Positions 25,385-35,714 of a DNA stretch of 64,000 nucleotides are shown here, piece after piece (the first letter of the stretch is position 1; each line of letters starts with the position of its first letter). The DNA comes from Streptococcus pneumoniae. GTDB lineage: Bacteria > Bacillota > Bacilli > Lactobacillales > Streptococcaceae. The notes beneath the pieces are model-generated. The model was not told the DNA's origin. It was given only the letters and a program-made list of their open reading frames with translations, and searched no databases. A program made the translations under genes and the position numbers. Location: NCBI RefSeq assembly GCF_001347015.1, contig NZ_CFGI01000010.1, forward strand, positions 22,993-86,992. Reading direction: 5' to 3'.

Positions 25385-25663
25385 ATGACAGAGATTGAGC
25401 ACTTATTGATTCGGTTTCTCTTTTCTCTGATTCCTGTGGTTGTCTTGTACTTTTCCATGAGGGACAGGGCAACCAAACAGGAAAATCGCATTACAGCCAT
25501 AGAAAAAGACATCGAGAACTTACGTGAATTTCGAATGTCGGCTAACAAAAGGCTGGATAACCATGACGAACAAAACAAGGCTATTCTGGTGCTGGCTGAA
25601 CAGGTCAAATCGCTAGGCGAAGATGTGAGAGAACTGAAAACCTTGATACAAAGTAAACAGTAA
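25385..25663 (+). CDS. Membrane protein with coiled coil (XhlA-like layout)
   Basis: 92 aa from ATG 25385; GTG 25379 would add two residues. One transmembrane helix (about residues 9-24, IRFLFSLIPVVVLYFSM) is followed by a long charged helix, the layout of XhlA/hemolysin-type phage lysis accessory proteins. Here it is placed before a second fibre cluster and 2 kb before the holin. A lysis role is only suggested. Confidence 0.6.
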   Translation: MTEIEHLLIRFLFSLIPVVVLYFSMRDRATKQENRITAIEKDIENLREFRMSANKRLDNHDEQNKAILVLAEQVKSLGEDVRELKTLIQSKQ

Positions 25664-25678
25664 AGAAAGAGGTGCAGA

Positions 25679-26155
25679 ATGGTCTGTAATCTCAATATGA
25701 CCAATTTGCGGCAGATTGACGGCGGTTACCTGATTAAGCAAGGGGACTTGGCTTCCACCTTTGGTTTTGCCCTCTTAGACGAGGACTACCAAGTGATTTC
25801 CTCTCTGGAAGGGGAGGAGGCACTGATCAGTTTAACCAAGGAGGGCTACCAGTGGAAGAAGCAGGTAGCCGTTACCAGTCAAGGTGTGAGTTTTCATCTG
25901 GACGCTATCTTGCCGATTGGGAGTTATCGCTTGGAAATCACGGCTGGAGGCTATGTTTTCCCCAGTGATAAATCTGTCCATATCAAGATAGTCGCCTCAG
26001 ATAAGGAATTGGTCACAGAAGAAGTCCATGCTTTAAAAGAGCTGGATATTGCAAAAGAAGTTGAGAAACAGCTTGCAGGTAGAACTGTAGGCGAGAGCCC
26101 AGTAGGTCAGGAATTGCCAGACCTACTCTTTTATTACAATTTAGGAAAGGTGTAA
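25679..26155 (+). CDS. Baseplate upper protein-like (BppU N-terminal type)
   Basis: 158 aa. An N-terminal beta sandwich (IDGGYLIKQGDLASTFGFALLDEDYQVI...PIGSYRLEITAGGYVFPSDKSVHIKIV) like that of BppU-type proteins, which hold receptor-binding proteins on the baseplate of lactococcal phages. The C-terminus is helical. The start follows AAGAGGTGCAGA. Confidence 0.65.
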   Translation: MVCNLNMTNLRQIDGGYLIKQGDLASTFGFALLDEDYQVISSLEGEEALISLTKEGYQWKKQVAVTSQGVSFHLDAILPIGSYRLEITAGGYVFPSDKSVHIKIVASDKELVTEEVHALKELDIAKEVEKQLAGRTVGESPVGQELPDLLFYYNLGKV

Positions 26156-26161
26156 CACAAA

Positions 26162-26482
26162 ATGGATACTACAAAATTAACAGCATTTGCGCAGGCAGTG
26201 GGAGAAGATAACAAAAAGGTAAACGAAGAGCTGAAAACGAAAGTCAGCACGTCTGCCATGAACCAAGCTATCTCTCAAGCTAAATCCGAGGTTAAGGCTG
26301 AAATCTTGGGCGAAGGAACGCCTGAAAATCTTGATACGTTGAAAGAAATTGCTGAAAAAATCACAAGTATGGGACAAGACGAAAACGGCGCACTTTTGGG
26401 CAAAGTAACAGAAGTCAGCGGACGTGTAGACCAGATTGCCAATGTTGACTTGGTCGCAACCTATAACGCAGCGAAAGCGTGA
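26162..26482 (+). CDS. Short fibre-like helical protein (106 aa)
   Basis: 106 aa, helical, with a repeated pattern (AFAQAVGEDNKKVNEELKTKVSTSAMNQAI). The centre GEGTPENLDTLKEIAEKI is common in phage tail fibre necks. The start of the next gene product (NLENLARAIGEDVKAI) is similar, suggesting a duplicated attachment module. The stop overlaps the next frame. Confidence 0.65.
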   Translation: MDTTKLTAFAQAVGEDNKKVNEELKTKVSTSAMNQAISQAKSEVKAEILGEGTPENLDTLKEIAEKITSMGQDENGALLGKVTEVSGRVDQIANVDLVATYNAAKA

Positions 26483-27270
26483 GTGCTATGAGTAACCTTG
26501 AAAATCTAGCAAGAGCAATCGGTGAGGATGTCAAGGCAATCAAAGAAGATTCAGAGTTAAAGGATAGGGAAGTCCAGGAAAGACTGGGCTCCCTTGAGAG
26601 TAGACCGAGAGTCAATCCAGAAACCCTCGTTACAAAAGCGGAGCTGGAAGAGAAAGGCTACTTGATCTCCCACCAAGACTTGTCTACTTATGCCCAAAAA
26701 TGGGAGTTGTACAATGATATCCCCATCAAGGCTAGGATTTCCGCCTTGGAAAATCGCCCGTCATTTGACAATCTGACCTCCATCCAGAGAGAAAGCTTAA
26801 AAGGGGAAAATGGGCATAGTTTGAATGCCAGCGTTCGTATTGAGGGCTCTTATAAGAATGGCTCTACTAGTCAACTGAATCTGTTTGCGGATGTATTCTA
26901 TGATGGCGAAGCAGTCACGAGTGGCTATACTCTTGATTACTACTACAGAGGTTTTGGGAATAATAGCTGGGGTGTTTTGAGAAATCAAACGCCTGATGCA
27001 AATGGTAAATTTGGCCAGTGGAACGCTACTCAGCGCTCTGGTGGCTGGTTTGAAGTCCGTATTGAAGTGAATTACAGAGGATTGAGAGCCTCTGCTTTTA
27101 CCCATTTGGATAATGTCAACGATGGTGAACAAGGGCGAAGTGGAGTTCCAGGTCAGAACATTGTCAATCAGAACGGTTCGCAGGCACTCAACTATTGGGC
27201 CGGTACGCAAGAGCAGTACGATGCTATTACTACCAAAGACCCTCACACGATTTACGATATTTTTAAGTAG
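26479..27270 (+). CDS. Tail fibre protein with duplicated tip
   Basis: 263 aa; start GTG 26479 overlaps the upstream stop (GTGA), ATG 26488 is an alternative. A helical neck (1-90) is followed by a beta-rich domain (115-225) and the tip GQNIVNQNGSQALNYWAGTQEQYDAI...HTIYDIF, shared with the collagen-like fibre at 21.8 kb. A short GRSGVPGQ remnant marks where the collagen-like repeat would be. Confidence 0.75.
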   Translation: MSAMSNLENLARAIGEDVKAIKEDSELKDREVQERLGSLESRPRVNPETLVTKAELEEKGYLISHQDLSTYAQKWELYNDIPIKARISALENRPSFDNLTSIQRESLKGENGHSLNASVRIEGSYKNGSTSQLNLFADVFYDGEAVTSGYTLDYYYRGFGNNSWGVLRNQTPDANGKFGQWNATQRSGGWFEVRIEVNYRGLRASAFTHLDNVNDGEQGRSGVPGQNIVNQNGSQALNYWAGTQEQYDAITTKDPHTIYDIFK

Positions 27271-27278
27271 GTGAAGCT

Positions 27279-27635
27279 ATGAGAGATAGAGTAAGAATCA
27301 TGTTAGGAAGTAGAGAGATTGTCAAGCGCTATATTGGCGATAGGTTGGTGTGGGAGGGTTTGAAAAGTGTTACCATAAAAGATGTGTCTCTCTCTTTTTA
27401 TGAAGATTATCGTATTTGGGTATCTAATAGAGATATAAAAACAACTCTTGGAGATAAGAAAATAACAAAAGTAAGAATAGGTGCTAGTGAATTCCCGTTA
27501 ATCACGACAAATTCGCCGCATATCTCTGAAAGTTCATACATTTTTCATCTAAGTAGCGAAACAATCGAAAACTTCAAACATGTAGGAGTCACAACGGGCT
27601 TTATTCACCATGATATCACATTCTACTATGAATAA
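27279..27635 (+). CDS. Fibre-tip accessory protein B
   Basis: 118 aa. The N-terminus REIVKRYIGDRLVWEG resembles accessory protein A at 22.6 kb, and the rest differs. Like its relative it follows a fibre gene with the NQNG tip. The second half is beta-rich with Ser/Thr. A start at 27300 (MLGSREIV) is possible instead of ATG 27279. Confidence 0.6.
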   Translation: MRDRVRIMLGSREIVKRYIGDRLVWEGLKSVTIKDVSLSFYEDYRIWVSNRDIKTTLGDKKITKVRIGASEFPLITTNSPHISESSYIFHLSSETIENFKHVGVTTGFIHHDITFYYE

Positions 27636-27650
27636 GAAAGGAAACAACAC

Positions 27651-27986
27651 ATGACACAATTTAATGAATTTATTATCGCTTTTGCGACAGGCTTTTTAGC
27701 AGTAGCAGTAGGCGGTATTGTAAAGGCAGTGAAAGACTATCTTTTGCGAAAAGGCGGAGAAAAAGCGGTTATTATCGCTGAAATCCTAGCCAAGAACGCA
27801 GTTCATGCCGTGGAGCAGGTAGCTATTGAAACTGGCTACAAGGGCGATGAAAAACTGGCACAGGCTCGCGCTAAAATTCGTGCAGAGCTGACCAAATATA
27901 ACATCAGCATGACTGACAAGGACCTAGACACCTTTGTAGAGTCAGCCGTCAAGCAGATGAATGACGCTTGGAAAGGACAAGAGTAA
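27651..27986 (+). CDS. Holin (LLH type)
   Basis: 111 aa after AAGAAAGGAAACAAC. One hydrophobic helix at residues 7-27 ([20 protein letters not shown]) followed by a soluble helical domain ([40 protein letters not shown]) matches the LLH-family holins. It makes the membrane lesion that releases the amidase. The stop overlaps the amidase start (TAATG). Confidence 0.88.
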   Translation: MTQFNEFIIAFATGFLAVAVGGIVKAVKDYLLRKGGEKAVIIAEILAKNAVHAVEQVAIETGYKGDEKLAQARAKIRAELTKYNISMTDKDLDTFVESAVKQMNDAWKGQE

Positions 27987-28942
27987 TGGATATCGATACA
28001 AGCAGACTACGTACAGGCTTGCCACAAGTCGGAGTGCAACCTTATAGACAAGTGCATGCTCACTCAACAGGCAACCGCAACTCAACAGCTCAAAACGAGG
28101 CGGACTACCACTACAGAAAGAACCCTGAGCTTGGTTTCTTCTCTCATGTCGTTGGTAACGGTCGTGTCATGCAAGTAGGCCCTGTAAACAAGGGAATGTG
28201 GGATGTAGGCGGCGGTTGGAATGCTGAGACCTATGCAGCAGTTGAACTGATTGAAAGCCATGAATCGAAAGAAGAGTTTCTGATTGACTATCGTCTCTAT
28301 ATCGAACTCTTGCGCAATCTAGCGGATGAAGCTGGTATACCGAAAACACTTGATACAGACGACTTGGCAGGTATCAAGACGCATGAATACTGCACCAATA
28401 ACCAGCCTAACAACAATTCAGACCATGTGGATCCATACCCTTACTTGGCAAAATGGGGCGTTAGCCGTGAACAGTTTAAGCGAGATATTGAGAACGGCCT
28501 AGGCGCCGAAACAGGCTGGCAGAAGAATGATACAGGCTACTGGTATGTACACTCAGACGGCTCTTATCCAAAAGATAAGTTTGAGAAAGTCAATGGTACC
28601 TGGTATTACTTTGACGGTTCAGGATATATGCTTGCAGACCGCTGGAAGAAGCACACAGACGGCAACTGGTACTGGTTTGACCAGTCAGGCGAAATGGCGA
28701 CAGGCTGGAAGAAAATCGCTGAGAAGTGGTATTATTTTGACACAGAGGGCGCTATGAAGACAGGATGGGTCAAGTACAAGGAGACTTGGTACTACCTTGA
28801 CGGTAAAGAAGGGGCGATGGTATCAAACGCCTTCGTCCAGTCCGCAGACGGAACAGGCTGGTACTACATCAAACCAGACGGAACAATGGCAGACAAGCCA
28901 GAGTTCGCAGTAGAGCCAGATGGCTTGATTACAGTTAAATAA
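27986..28942 (+). CDS. lytA: Choline-binding N-acetylmuramoyl-L-alanine amidase (LytA type)
   Basis: 318 aa, the same length as pneumococcal LytA. The amidase_2 domain (1-175) has zinc-type His26 in QVHAHSTGN and the [14 protein letters not shown] block. About seven choline-binding repeats (180-318; [19 protein letters not shown] and similar) bind teichoic-acid choline, and the sequence ends [10 protein letters not shown]. Start ATG 27986 is coupled to the holin. The protein differs from host LytA at scattered sites ([13 protein letters not shown]). Phage and host copies are known to recombine. Confidence 0.96.
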   Translation: MDIDTSRLRTGLPQVGVQPYRQVHAHSTGNRNSTAQNEADYHYRKNPELGFFSHVVGNGRVMQVGPVNKGMWDVGGGWNAETYAAVELIESHESKEEFLIDYRLYIELLRNLADEAGIPKTLDTDDLAGIKTHEYCTNNQPNNNSDHVDPYPYLAKWGVSREQFKRDIENGLGAETGWQKNDTGYWYVHSDGSYPKDKFEKVNGTWYYFDGSGYMLADRWKKHTDGNWYWFDQSGEMATGWKKIAEKWYYFDTEGAMKTGWVKYKETWYYLDGKEGAMVSNAFVQSADGTGWYYIKPDGTMADKPEFAVEPDGLITVK

Positions 28943-28973
28943 ATAGAAAGGAAACTTTCTAAGATGTTCTTTC

Positions 28974-29002
28974 ACCGCAGGCTCAGGCTTGCGGTTTTTT
29001 TG
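28974..29002 (+). terminator. Terminator of the prophage late operon
   Basis: ACCGCA-loop-TGCGGT followed by a run of seven T. A second small hairpin AGAAAG-GAAA-CTTTCT (28945-28960) lies between the lytA stop and this terminator. Confidence 0.8.
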
Positions 29003-30669
<1,667 letters not shown>

Positions 30670-30688
30670 ACTGGAATTGATATAAGCT

Positions 30689-30720
30689 AAAAATCCTAAG
30701 TTTTCTCTTAGGATTTTTCT
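30689..30720 (+). terminator. tgt terminator
   Basis: AAAAATCCTAAG-TTTTCT-CTTAGGATTTTT, a perfect 12-bp stem including the A/T tails, followed by CTTCTTTTTTT. Confidence 0.9.
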
Positions 30721-30769
30721 TCTTTTTTTGATAGAATAAAGTGTACAATGAAAGGAAGAATAAACTCGT

Positions 30770-32587
30770 ATGCGCATTAAATGGTTTTCCTTGATTAGGA
30801 TTACAGGTTTACTTTTTGTACTCTTGTATCACTTCTTTCAGACCATCTTTCCTGGAGGATTTTTCGGGGTAGATGTCTTTTTCACATTTTCAGGTTTCCT
30901 GATTACGGCTCTACTCATCGAAGAATTTTCTAAAAATCATGAAATTGATTTGATTGGATTTTTTAGAAGACGCTTTTATCGGATTGTGCCACCTGTGGTT
31001 TTGATGGTCTTGGTGACCATGCCCTTTACTTTCTTGGTTCGCCAAGACTATGTGGCTGGAATTGGTGGTCAGATTGCGGGTGTCTTAGGCTTCATGACCA
31101 ACTTCTATGAACTCCTAACAGGTGGGAGTTATGAATCTCAGTTCATTCCTCATTTGTTTGTTCATAATTGGAGCTTGGCTGTTGAGGTTCACTACTATAT
31201 TCTTTGGGGATTGGCAGTTTGGTTTTTATCCAAACAGGCTAAATCAAATGGTCAGTTGAAGGGAATGGTCTTTCTCTTATCTGCTGTTGCCTTCTTGATC
31301 AGCTTCTTCTCCATGTTTATTGGTAGTTTTCTAGTGACCTCTTATTCCTCTGTTTACTTCTCCAGTTTAACTCATGTCTATCCATTCTTTTTGGGAAGTG
31401 TGCTAGCAACGATTGTAGGCGTTCGTCAGACGACTTCTTTAGTTAAGCAGTTGGATAAAATATGGGATTTACGAAAGACCCTTTTAGTTTTTGGAGGAGG
31501 TTTTGGCTTCTTACTCGTTTTGACCTTCTTTGTCAAATTTACCTATCTCTTTGCCTATCTTATGGGCTTCTTGCTTGCCAGCCTTGCAGCCCTTGCTATG
31601 ATTCTGGCGGCGCGTGTCTTACATGAAAAGACTCCTCATATACAGGAACCAAAGATTATTAGCTTTTTAGCAGATACTAGCTATGCAGTTTATCTCTTCC
31701 ATTGGCCTTTCTATATCATTTTCTCACAGTTGACATCAAATCTTCTTGCTGTGTTATTAACTTTGATTTTTTCTTATGGATTTGCCAGTCTTTCATTTTA
31801 TGTATTGGAGCCGTGGATTGCAGGCAAGAACACACCTGTTTTACAAACTCTTCGTCCCCTGCCTTATATGAAAGTTATTTTGGGGGCAAGTACAGGAATC
31901 TTGACCTTCATTGTCCTCTTAGTGACTTTGTTGGCACCACAAGTGGGAGCGTTTGAGACAGACTTAACTGTCAATGGTTTGAAGCAAGCTGCTAGTACTA
32001 TTGCCCAAACAAAAGTGATGGCAGAACGAGCAGAAGCTGATAGTTTGGGGATTGCTGATGGCACTATGTTAATTGGTGATTCGGTAGCTCTAAGAGCGAA
32101 TACAGCCCTGCAGACAGCCCTTCCTGGAGCACAGATTAACGCACAAGTCAGCAGAACAACCAAGAATGCCAATGAAATCATGCTAAACAATAGCCAGAAT
32201 AAATTTCTACCAAAGATGGTGGTTATTGCAACTGGGGTAAATAATCCTGAAAATTACAAGGAAGACTGGGACAGTATCGTGAAAAATCTTCCTAAGGGAC
32301 ACCATATGGTTTTGGTGACTCCTTATGAGGGAGATAAGACAAAAGAGACCTATGCAATCGTTGAGAAGGCTGCTGCCTATATGAGAGAATTGACAGAGAA
32401 GACACCTTACATCACGATAGCAGATTGGAATCAAGTTGCGAAAGAGCATCCAGAAATCTGGGCAGGTACAGACCAAGTCCATTTCGGAAGTGACACTAGT
32501 ACTATTGAAGCAGGAGCAAAATTGTATGCAGATACGATTGCTACAGCTTTACAAACAGCTCAAGACAAGCCAGTTAAATCAAAATAA
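30770..32587 (+). CDS. oatA: Peptidoglycan O-acetyltransferase (OatA-like)
   Basis: 605 aa. Residues 1-400 are an acyltransferase-3 membrane domain with about 10-11 helices and the family's N-terminal pattern (RITGLLFVLLYHFFQTIFPGGFFGVDVFF; FFRRRFYRIVPPVVLM). Residues about 415-605 are an extracellular SGNH-like domain with LIGDSVALRAN (Ser), ATGVNNP, and the Asp-His pair in GTDQVHFGSD. It should acetylate MurNAc and so raise lysozyme and autolysin resistance. In pneumococci such a gene is called adr; identity with adr is not checked. Confidence 0.85.
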   Translation: MRIKWFSLIRITGLLFVLLYHFFQTIFPGGFFGVDVFFTFSGFLITALLIEEFSKNHEIDLIGFFRRRFYRIVPPVVLMVLVTMPFTFLVRQDYVAGIGGQIAGVLGFMTNFYELLTGGSYESQFIPHLFVHNWSLAVEVHYYILWGLAVWFLSKQAKSNGQLKGMVFLLSAVAFLISFFSMFIGSFLVTSYSSVYFSSLTHVYPFFLGSVLATIVGVRQTTSLVKQLDKIWDLRKTLLVFGGGFGFLLVLTFFVKFTYLFAYLMGFLLASLAALAMILAARVLHEKTPHIQEPKIISFLADTSYAVYLFHWPFYIIFSQLTSNLLAVLLTLIFSYGFASLSFYVLEPWIAGKNTPVLQTLRPLPYMKVILGASTGILTFIVLLVTLLAPQVGAFETDLTVNGLKQAASTIAQTKVMAERAEADSLGIADGTMLIGDSVALRANTALQTALPGAQINAQVSRTTKNANEIMLNNSQNKFLPKMVVIATGVNNPENYKEDWDSIVKNLPKGHHMVLVTPYEGDKTKETYAIVEKAAAYMRELTEKTPYITIADWNQVAKEHPEIWAGTDQVHFGSDTSTIEAGAKLYADTIATALQTAQDKPVKSK

Positions 32588-32604
32588 CGTGTATTAAAAA
32601 GAGA

Positions 32605-32630
32605 AGAGTTGGAGAAATCCAGCTCTTTTA
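32605..32630 (+). terminator. Terminator after the O-acetyltransferase gene
   Basis: AGAGTTGGA-GAAA-TCCAGCTCT (9 bp, one G-U, GNRA-type loop) followed by TTTTA. Confidence 0.75.
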
Positions 32631-32661
32631 AAATATCGCTTTTAAAATATCTCTAGAAAAT

Positions 32662-32702
32662 AGGTCTATACCATTTACAAATGAATCAGAAAGGTTTATA
32701 AT
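32662..32702 (+). promoter_or_regulatory. nagA promoter with NagR-type operator
   Basis: TTTACA (32674-32679), 17-bp spacer and TATAAT (32697-32702) form a strong promoter. AGGTCTATACCAT (32662-32674) overlaps the -35 edge and matches the GGTCTATACC core of GntR-family NagR (dre) sites known in streptococci. GlcNAc-6-P or GlcN-6-P would relieve repression. Confidence 0.75.
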
Positions 32703-32752
32703 GTAATTGACATAATAAATATCAAAAGTAATCTTTTAAGGAGGTCATTATT

Positions 32753-33904
32753 ATGCCTAATTACGTTAAAGCGGATCAGTTTTTCTATCCATTTGGCATT
32801 CGTCGCGGTGGGTACTTAGAACTTGTTGATGGCAAATTTGGGAAACATGTGGATCAAATTCCTGAAGGAGCAGAGGTTCTTGACTATACTGGTTATAGCA
32901 TTGCACCAGGTCTTGTGGATACTCATATTCATGGATATGCAGGTGTAGATGTGATGGACAACAACATTGAAGGTACATTGCATACTATGAGTGAAGGACT
33001 TCTTAGTACCGGTGTTACCAGTTTCTTGCCCACAACTTTAACAGCCACTTATGAGCAATTGCTTGCAGTCACTGAAAATCTTGGAAACCATTATAAAGAA
33101 GCAACAGGTGCTAAGATTCGTGGGATTTATTATGAAGGTCCATATTTCACAGAAACTTTTAAGGGGGCACAAAATCCAACTTATATGAGAGACCCGGGTG
33201 TTGAGGAGTTTCATTCTTGGCAGGATGCTGCAAAAGGGATGCTAAATAAAATCGCTATTGCACCAGAACGTGATGGGGTGGAAGATTTTGTACGTACTAT
33301 TACAGGTGAAGGTGTGACAGTTGCACTTGGACACTCAGATGCGACATTTGAACAAGCTAAGAAGGCAGTTGATGCTGGAGCTAGTGTATGGGTACATGCC
33401 TATAATGGGATGCGTGGTTTAACACACCGCGAACTAGGTATGGTAGGAGCTATGTATGAGCTCCCACATACTTACGCAGAATTGATTTGTGATGGTTATC
33501 ACGTAGATCCAAAAGCTTGTGAGATTTTACTTAAGCAAAAGGGGACAGAAAACATCGCTCTTATTACGGACTGTATGACAGCTGGTGGGCTTGAAGACGG
33601 TGACTATATGTTGGGAGAATTCCCTGTTGTAGTAGCAAATGGAACTGCACGTCTCAAATCTACTGGTAATTTGGCAGGTTCTATCCTCAAACTTAAAGAT
33701 GGTATGAGAAATGTAGTCGAGTGGGGTATTGCGAATCCGCATGAAGCAGTCATGATGGCCAGCCTCAACCCAGCTAAATCCGTTCACATTGACGATGTCT
33801 GTGGTCAAATCCGTGAAGGCTACGACGCAGACTTTATCGTATTAGATAAAGATTTGGAATTGGTAGCAACCTACCTAGACGGTGTGAAACGTTATCAAGC
33901 ATAA
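32753..33904 (+). CDS. nagA: N-acetylglucosamine-6-phosphate deacetylase
   Basis: 383 aa after AAGGAGGTC. It removes acetate from GlcNAc-6-P, giving GlcN-6-P for glycolysis or wall synthesis. The amidohydrolase metal motif DTHIHGYAGVDVMD, YYEGPYF, GHSDATFEQA, the WVHAYNGMRGL region and the catalytic Asp in ITDCMTAGG are all present. Standard length. It has its own promoter and terminator and is monocistronic. Confidence 0.96.
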   Translation: MPNYVKADQFFYPFGIRRGGYLELVDGKFGKHVDQIPEGAEVLDYTGYSIAPGLVDTHIHGYAGVDVMDNNIEGTLHTMSEGLLSTGVTSFLPTTLTATYEQLLAVTENLGNHYKEATGAKIRGIYYEGPYFTETFKGAQNPTYMRDPGVEEFHSWQDAAKGMLNKIAIAPERDGVEDFVRTITGEGVTVALGHSDATFEQAKKAVDAGASVWVHAYNGMRGLTHRELGMVGAMYELPHTYAELICDGYHVDPKACEILLKQKGTENIALITDCMTAGGLEDGDYMLGEFPVVVANGTARLKSTGNLAGSILKLKDGMRNVVEWGIANPHEAVMMASLNPAKSVHIDDVCGQIREGYDADFIVLDKDLELVATYLDGVKRYQA

Positions 33905-33914
33905 GATAAAAAAG

Positions 33915-33941
33915 CAGAAGTTAGACTAGCTTCTGTTTTTT
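33915..33941 (+). terminator. nagA terminator
   Basis: CAGAAG-loop-CTTCTG followed by TTTTTTT; A residues precede the stem. Confidence 0.75.
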
Positions 33942-33953
33942 TATCTATATTGC

Positions 33954-34023
33954 TTTACCGGTAAATAAAAAAGTTAAAAAAATCACAAAAAATCTTGAAG
34001 AAACAAATGAAAGGGTTTACAAT
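33954..34023 (+). promoter_or_regulatory. adh promoter with AdcR-like palindrome
   Basis: The perfect palindrome TTTACCGGTAAA (33954-33965) differs from the AdcR box TTAACNNGTTAA at two symmetrical positions. It lies 30 bp upstream of a promoter: TTGAAG (33995-34000), 17-bp spacer, TACAAT (34018-34023). An upstream site suits activation rather than repression. Zinc-dependent activation of a pneumococcal adh by AdcR has been reported. Confidence 0.6.
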
Positions 34024-34064
34024 TATATTATAAATAGTACAAATAAAAAACGGAGGAGTACTTT

Positions 34065-35123
34065 ATGAAAGCCTATACTTATGTTAAACCAGGACTTGCT
34101 TCTTTTGTTGATGTAGACAAACCAGTTATTCGCAAGCCAACAGACGCTATTGTGCGTATCGTAAAAACTACTATTTGTGGAACAGACCTCCATATTATCA
34201 AAGGGGATGTTCCTGCTTGCCAAAGTGGTACCATTCTTGGTCACGAAGGGATTGGGATTGTTGAAGAAGTTGGAGAAGGAGTTTCGAACTTCAAAAAAGG
34301 CGACAAGGTCTTGATTTCTTGTGTCTGTGCCTGCGGTAAATGCTACTACTGTAAAAAAGGAATTTATGCCCACTGTGAAGACGAAGGGGGCTGGATTTTC
34401 GGTCACTTGATTGATGGTATGCAGGCTGAATATTTACGTGTCCCTCATGCAGATAACACTCTTTATCATACTCCAGAAGATTTGTCAGATGAAGCCTTGG
34501 TTATGCTATCAGACATTCTGCCTACTGGATATGAAATTGGTGTCTTAAAAGGGAAAGTAGAACCTGGTTGCAGCGTAGCCATTATTGGTTCAGGACCTGT
34601 TGGATTGGCTGCTCTTTTGACAGCCCAATTCTATTCACCAGCTAAATTGATTATGGTGGACTTAGACGATAACCGCTTGGAAACTGCTGTATCATTTGGT
34701 GCGACTCATAAGATTAATTCTTCAGACCCTGAAAAAGCTATTAAAGAAATTTATGATTTGACAGATGGTCGTGGTGTGGATGTCGCTATCGAAGCTGTTG
34801 GTATTCCTGCGACATTTGATTTCTGTCAAAAGATTATCGGTGTAGACGGAACAGTTGCCAACTGTGGTGTACATGGTAAACCAGTTGAATTCGATTTGGA
34901 CAAACTTTGGATTCGCAACATCAATGTAACAACTGGTTTGGTATCTACAAATACAACTCCACAATTGTTGAAAGCTCTTGAAAGTCATAAGATTGAACCA
35001 GAAAAATTGGTAACTCACTATTTCAAACTAAGTGAAATTGAAAAAGCTTATGAAGTCTTCAGTCAGGCAGCAGACCACCATGCCATTAAGGTCATCATTG
35101 AAAACGATATTTCTGAAGCCTAG
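34065..35123 (+). CDS. adh: Zinc-dependent alcohol dehydrogenase
   Basis: 352 aa, medium-chain dehydrogenase family. The catalytic zinc site is C38 in TTICGTDLHI and GHEGIGIVEEVG. The structural zinc site has the cysteines of CVCACGKCYYCKKGIYAHC. The NAD(P)-binding Rossmann loop is GSGPVGLAA. It reduces or oxidises short alcohols or aldehydes; the substrate cannot be told. CGGAGGAG precedes the ATG. The AdcR-like site upstream would link its level to zinc supply. Confidence 0.9.
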   Translation: MKAYTYVKPGLASFVDVDKPVIRKPTDAIVRIVKTTICGTDLHIIKGDVPACQSGTILGHEGIGIVEEVGEGVSNFKKGDKVLISCVCACGKCYYCKKGIYAHCEDEGGWIFGHLIDGMQAEYLRVPHADNTLYHTPEDLSDEALVMLSDILPTGYEIGVLKGKVEPGCSVAIIGSGPVGLAALLTAQFYSPAKLIMVDLDDNRLETAVSFGATHKINSSDPEKAIKEIYDLTDGRGVDVAIEAVGIPATFDFCQKIIGVDGTVANCGVHGKPVEFDLDKLWIRNINVTTGLVSTNTTPQLLKALESHKIEPEKLVTHYFKLSEIEKAYEVFSQAADHHAIKVIIENDISEA

Positions 35124-35273
35124 GTAGTAACAAGATTTTGGAACACAAGCAAATAGAAATTCAGTCATCATAGGATGGCTGGATTTTTTATCAAAAAAAT
35201 TAAGAAATGAGCATATTTCTTTCCTTGTTTAGCGGAATTGGTTATAATATACGGTACAAAGGAATGAATGAAT

Positions 35274-35639
35274 ATGTATCGTGTTATAGAAATGTACGGA
35301 GATTTTGAACCTTGGTGGTTCTTAGAAGGTTGGGAAGAAGATATTGTAGCAAGTAGAAAATTTGACCAGTATTATGATGCTCTCAAATACTATAAAACTT
35401 GCTGGTTTAGATTGGAACAAGAATCCCCTCTTTATAAAAGTAGAAGTGACTTGATGACCATTTTTTGGGACCCAGAAGACCAACGCTGGTGTGATGAATG
35501 TGATGAGTATTTACAACAATACCATTCTTTGGCTCTTTTGCAGGATGAGCAGGTTATCCCAGATGAAAAATTACGTCCAGGCTATGAAAAACAAACAGGT
35601 AAGGAAAGGCACCGTTCTTGCCGTATGAAATTAAAATAG
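35274..35639 (+). CDS. DUF1033 protein
   Basis: 121 aa from ATG 35274 (MYRVIEMYGDFEPWWFLEGW), ten bases after AAAGGA; ATG 35268 would add two residues. Rich in Trp, Tyr and acidic residues (DPEDQRWCDECDEYL). DUF1033 proteins are found just before the competence pilus operon in streptococci; their role is unknown. A terminator separates it from cglA, so it is not part of that operon. Confidence 0.85.
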   Translation: MYRVIEMYGDFEPWWFLEGWEEDIVASRKFDQYYDALKYYKTCWFRLEQESPLYKSRSDLMTIFWDPEDQRWCDECDEYLQQYHSLALLQDEQVIPDEKLRPGYEKQTGKERHRSCRMKLK

Positions 35640-35641
35640 AG

Positions 35642-35672
35642 AAAAAGTAACTTTTTGGAGTTGCTTTTTTTA
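35642..35672 (+). terminator. Terminator before the competence operon
   Basis: AAAGTAACT-TTTTGG-AGTTGCTTT (one G-U) followed by a T run. It isolates the com operon from upstream transcription. Confidence 0.7.
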
Positions 35673-35686
35673 TTTTTCCAAATCTT

Positions 35687-35694
35687 TGCGAATA
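35687..35694 (+). promoter_or_regulatory. com-box (ComX-dependent promoter) of cglA
   Basis: TGCGAATA matches the late-competence cin/com-box consensus TACGAATA at seven of eight positions, 21 bp before the cglA start. No normal -10/-35 pair is better placed. The ComX sigma factor encoded at the right end of this window should use it. Confidence 0.75.
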
Positions 35695-35714
35695 GTATAG
35701 GTGAGGAGGTAAGT

